From assembly GCA_937927795.1 (NCBI GenBank), contig CALBSF010000110.1:1-15598 (forward strand): 15,598 bases of DNA. Direction: 5' to 3'. Below, piece after piece: positions 15,047 to 15,598 of this stretch. Position 1 is the stretch's first letter, and each line of letters begins with the position of its first letter. Under the pieces are notes generated by a model that was not told the origin of the DNA, did no database searches, and was given only the letters and a program-made list of their open reading frames with translations. The DNA is from an uncultured Rickettsiales bacterium. GTDB taxonomy: Bacteria > Pseudomonadota > Alphaproteobacteria > Rickettsiales > UBA1997. A program made the translations under genes and the position numbers.

Positions 15047-15255
15047 CATCAAAATTGGTGAAAGGCGATGAAAGTGCTTGAAGGTAATATTAAAATATAG
15101 TAAAAAGTGTAAAAGCTAATTATCTCAATTGCTAAAAAAACTTCATGTATAAATTTAAAATAAAATTCAATTTTTGTCGACAGGGCTAAATCATTTATAA
15201 GTCAAAGCTTATTGCTATTTTTTGTCGTTTAAAAATTAATTTTATTTATAAATTT
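15047..15255. other. Intergenic region before the LysE-type gene
   Basis: 209 AT-rich bases without a supportable gene. TTTTTGTCG occurs twice as a direct repeat, at 15171-15179 and 15219-15227 (period 48). The first copy gives TTGTCG (15174-15179), which with TTATAA (15195-15200) could be a weak promoter for the transporter. ATAAG/CTTAT around 15197-15211 is a 5-bp stem followed closely by a T-run and could be a weak terminator for the hydrolase operon. Neither is strong. Confidence 0.3.
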
Positions 15256-15582
15256 ATGTCTCTTTTTCCTATTTTCTTAAAAGCTTTTATCATTGGTTTT
15301 TCAATTGCGATGCCGGTTGGGCCAATTGGTCTTCTTTGTATTAAAAACACATTATCTTACGGTTTTAAAATCGGTTTTGCAGTTGGTCTTGGCGCAGCTT
15401 TAGCTGATTCATTTTATGGCTTTCTTGCCGGTGGCGGACTGGCTCTAATTTCTAAATTTTTAATTGATTACACCTTTTACATCAAAATCATTGGTGGATT
15501 ATTTTTAATTTATTTAGGAATAAAAGAAATTAAGAGCTATAAAGAAATTCCAAACAAAGCCGCTAACATCAAGGCTTCTCAT
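15256..15582 (+). CDS. LysE/RhtB-family amino-acid exporter, N-terminal part, cut by contig end
   Basis: 109 genuine residues from the ATG at 15256. The N-terminal helix (about 6-28) carries the family signature AMPVGPIGLLC (18-28). A second helix contains FAVGLGAALADSFYG (41-55), and a third membrane segment runs about 73-88 (TFYIKIIGGLFLIYLG). This is the first half of a LysE/RhtB translocator (about 200 residues, six helices), which exports amino acids or similar metabolites across the inner membrane. Reading on into the adapter would add the false residues RSEEH, so the coding part is ended before it. No Shine-Dalgarno is visible. Confidence 0.88.
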
Positions 15583-15598
15583 AGATCGGAAGAGCACA
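15583..15598 (+). other. Illumina TruSeq adapter left at the contig end (artefact)
   Basis: The last 16 bases, AGATCGGAAGAGCACA, are identical to the start of the standard TruSeq read-1 adapter and stand exactly at the end of the sequence. This is library sequence, not genome. Confidence 0.97.

Noticed and set aside
15081..15090. AGGTAATAT, a 9-base match to the arm of the loxP-like site, near the right end
   Set aside because: There is no inverted partner or matching spacer, so it is not a second core site.
1..15598. CRISPR arrays, tRNA or rRNA genes
   Set aside because: No regularly spaced repeats and no cloverleaf or rRNA-like stretch were seen on reading the gaps.

Overview
This window looks like a whole AT-rich contig (roughly one third G+C by eye). 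Its left edge cuts a gene, and its right edge cuts a gene and ends in 16 bases of Illumina TruSeq adapter. Weak Shine-Dalgarno signals, A-rich leaders, a RhtB/LysE exporter, several mobile modules and large enzyme-domain fusions fit a host-associated proteobacterium, perhaps a Rickettsiales/Holosporales-like or Legionellales-like intracellular lineage. No rRNA, tRNA or housekeeping marker is present, so this placement is only inference.

Layout. (1) 1-2872, minus strand: a compact operon reading AbrB-type antitoxin, PIN-domain toxin, TerB-N/TerB-C protein, then a BrxD-like (DUF2791) P-loop ATPase cut by the contig edge. The genes are 2 and 6 bp apart or overlap by 4 bp. The last two belong to the Ter/BREX-associated DNA-processing families, so this is probably part of a defence or stress island. 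(2) 2873-3085: a divergent intergenic region holding a perfect 13-8-13 inverted repeat with the geometry of loxP. (3) 3086-5867, plus strand: a tyrosine recombinase with a complete catalytic set, followed by three tightly packed cargo genes: a P-loop kinase, a GNAT acetyltransferase and an aminoglycoside-phosphotransferase-like kinase. (4) About 5862-9840: a Tn3-family transposon with DUF4158-type transposase, a probable res region and a serine resolvase. Its left end truncates the phosphotransferase gene; no right terminal repeat was found. (5) 9904-10380: a YafP-like acetyltransferase. (6) 10485-15046: two adjacent genes encoding SxxK serine hydrolases (beta-lactamase/LACTB-like). The first is a 1028-residue fusion of serine hydrolase, a CPT/zeta-toxin-like kinase domain and a TIKI/EreA/ChaN-like domain. 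(7) 15256-15582: the start of a LysE/RhtB-family transporter, then adapter.

How the parts relate. Regions 1 to 4 look like an accessory island built from a defence-type operon, an integrase-linked cargo set and a later Tn3 insertion. The hydrolase pair in region 6 is the part I recognise least as a known system. Its three-domain architecture and operon arrangement suggest a secreted or host-acting enzyme set, but no secretion signal is visible and the function is unproven.
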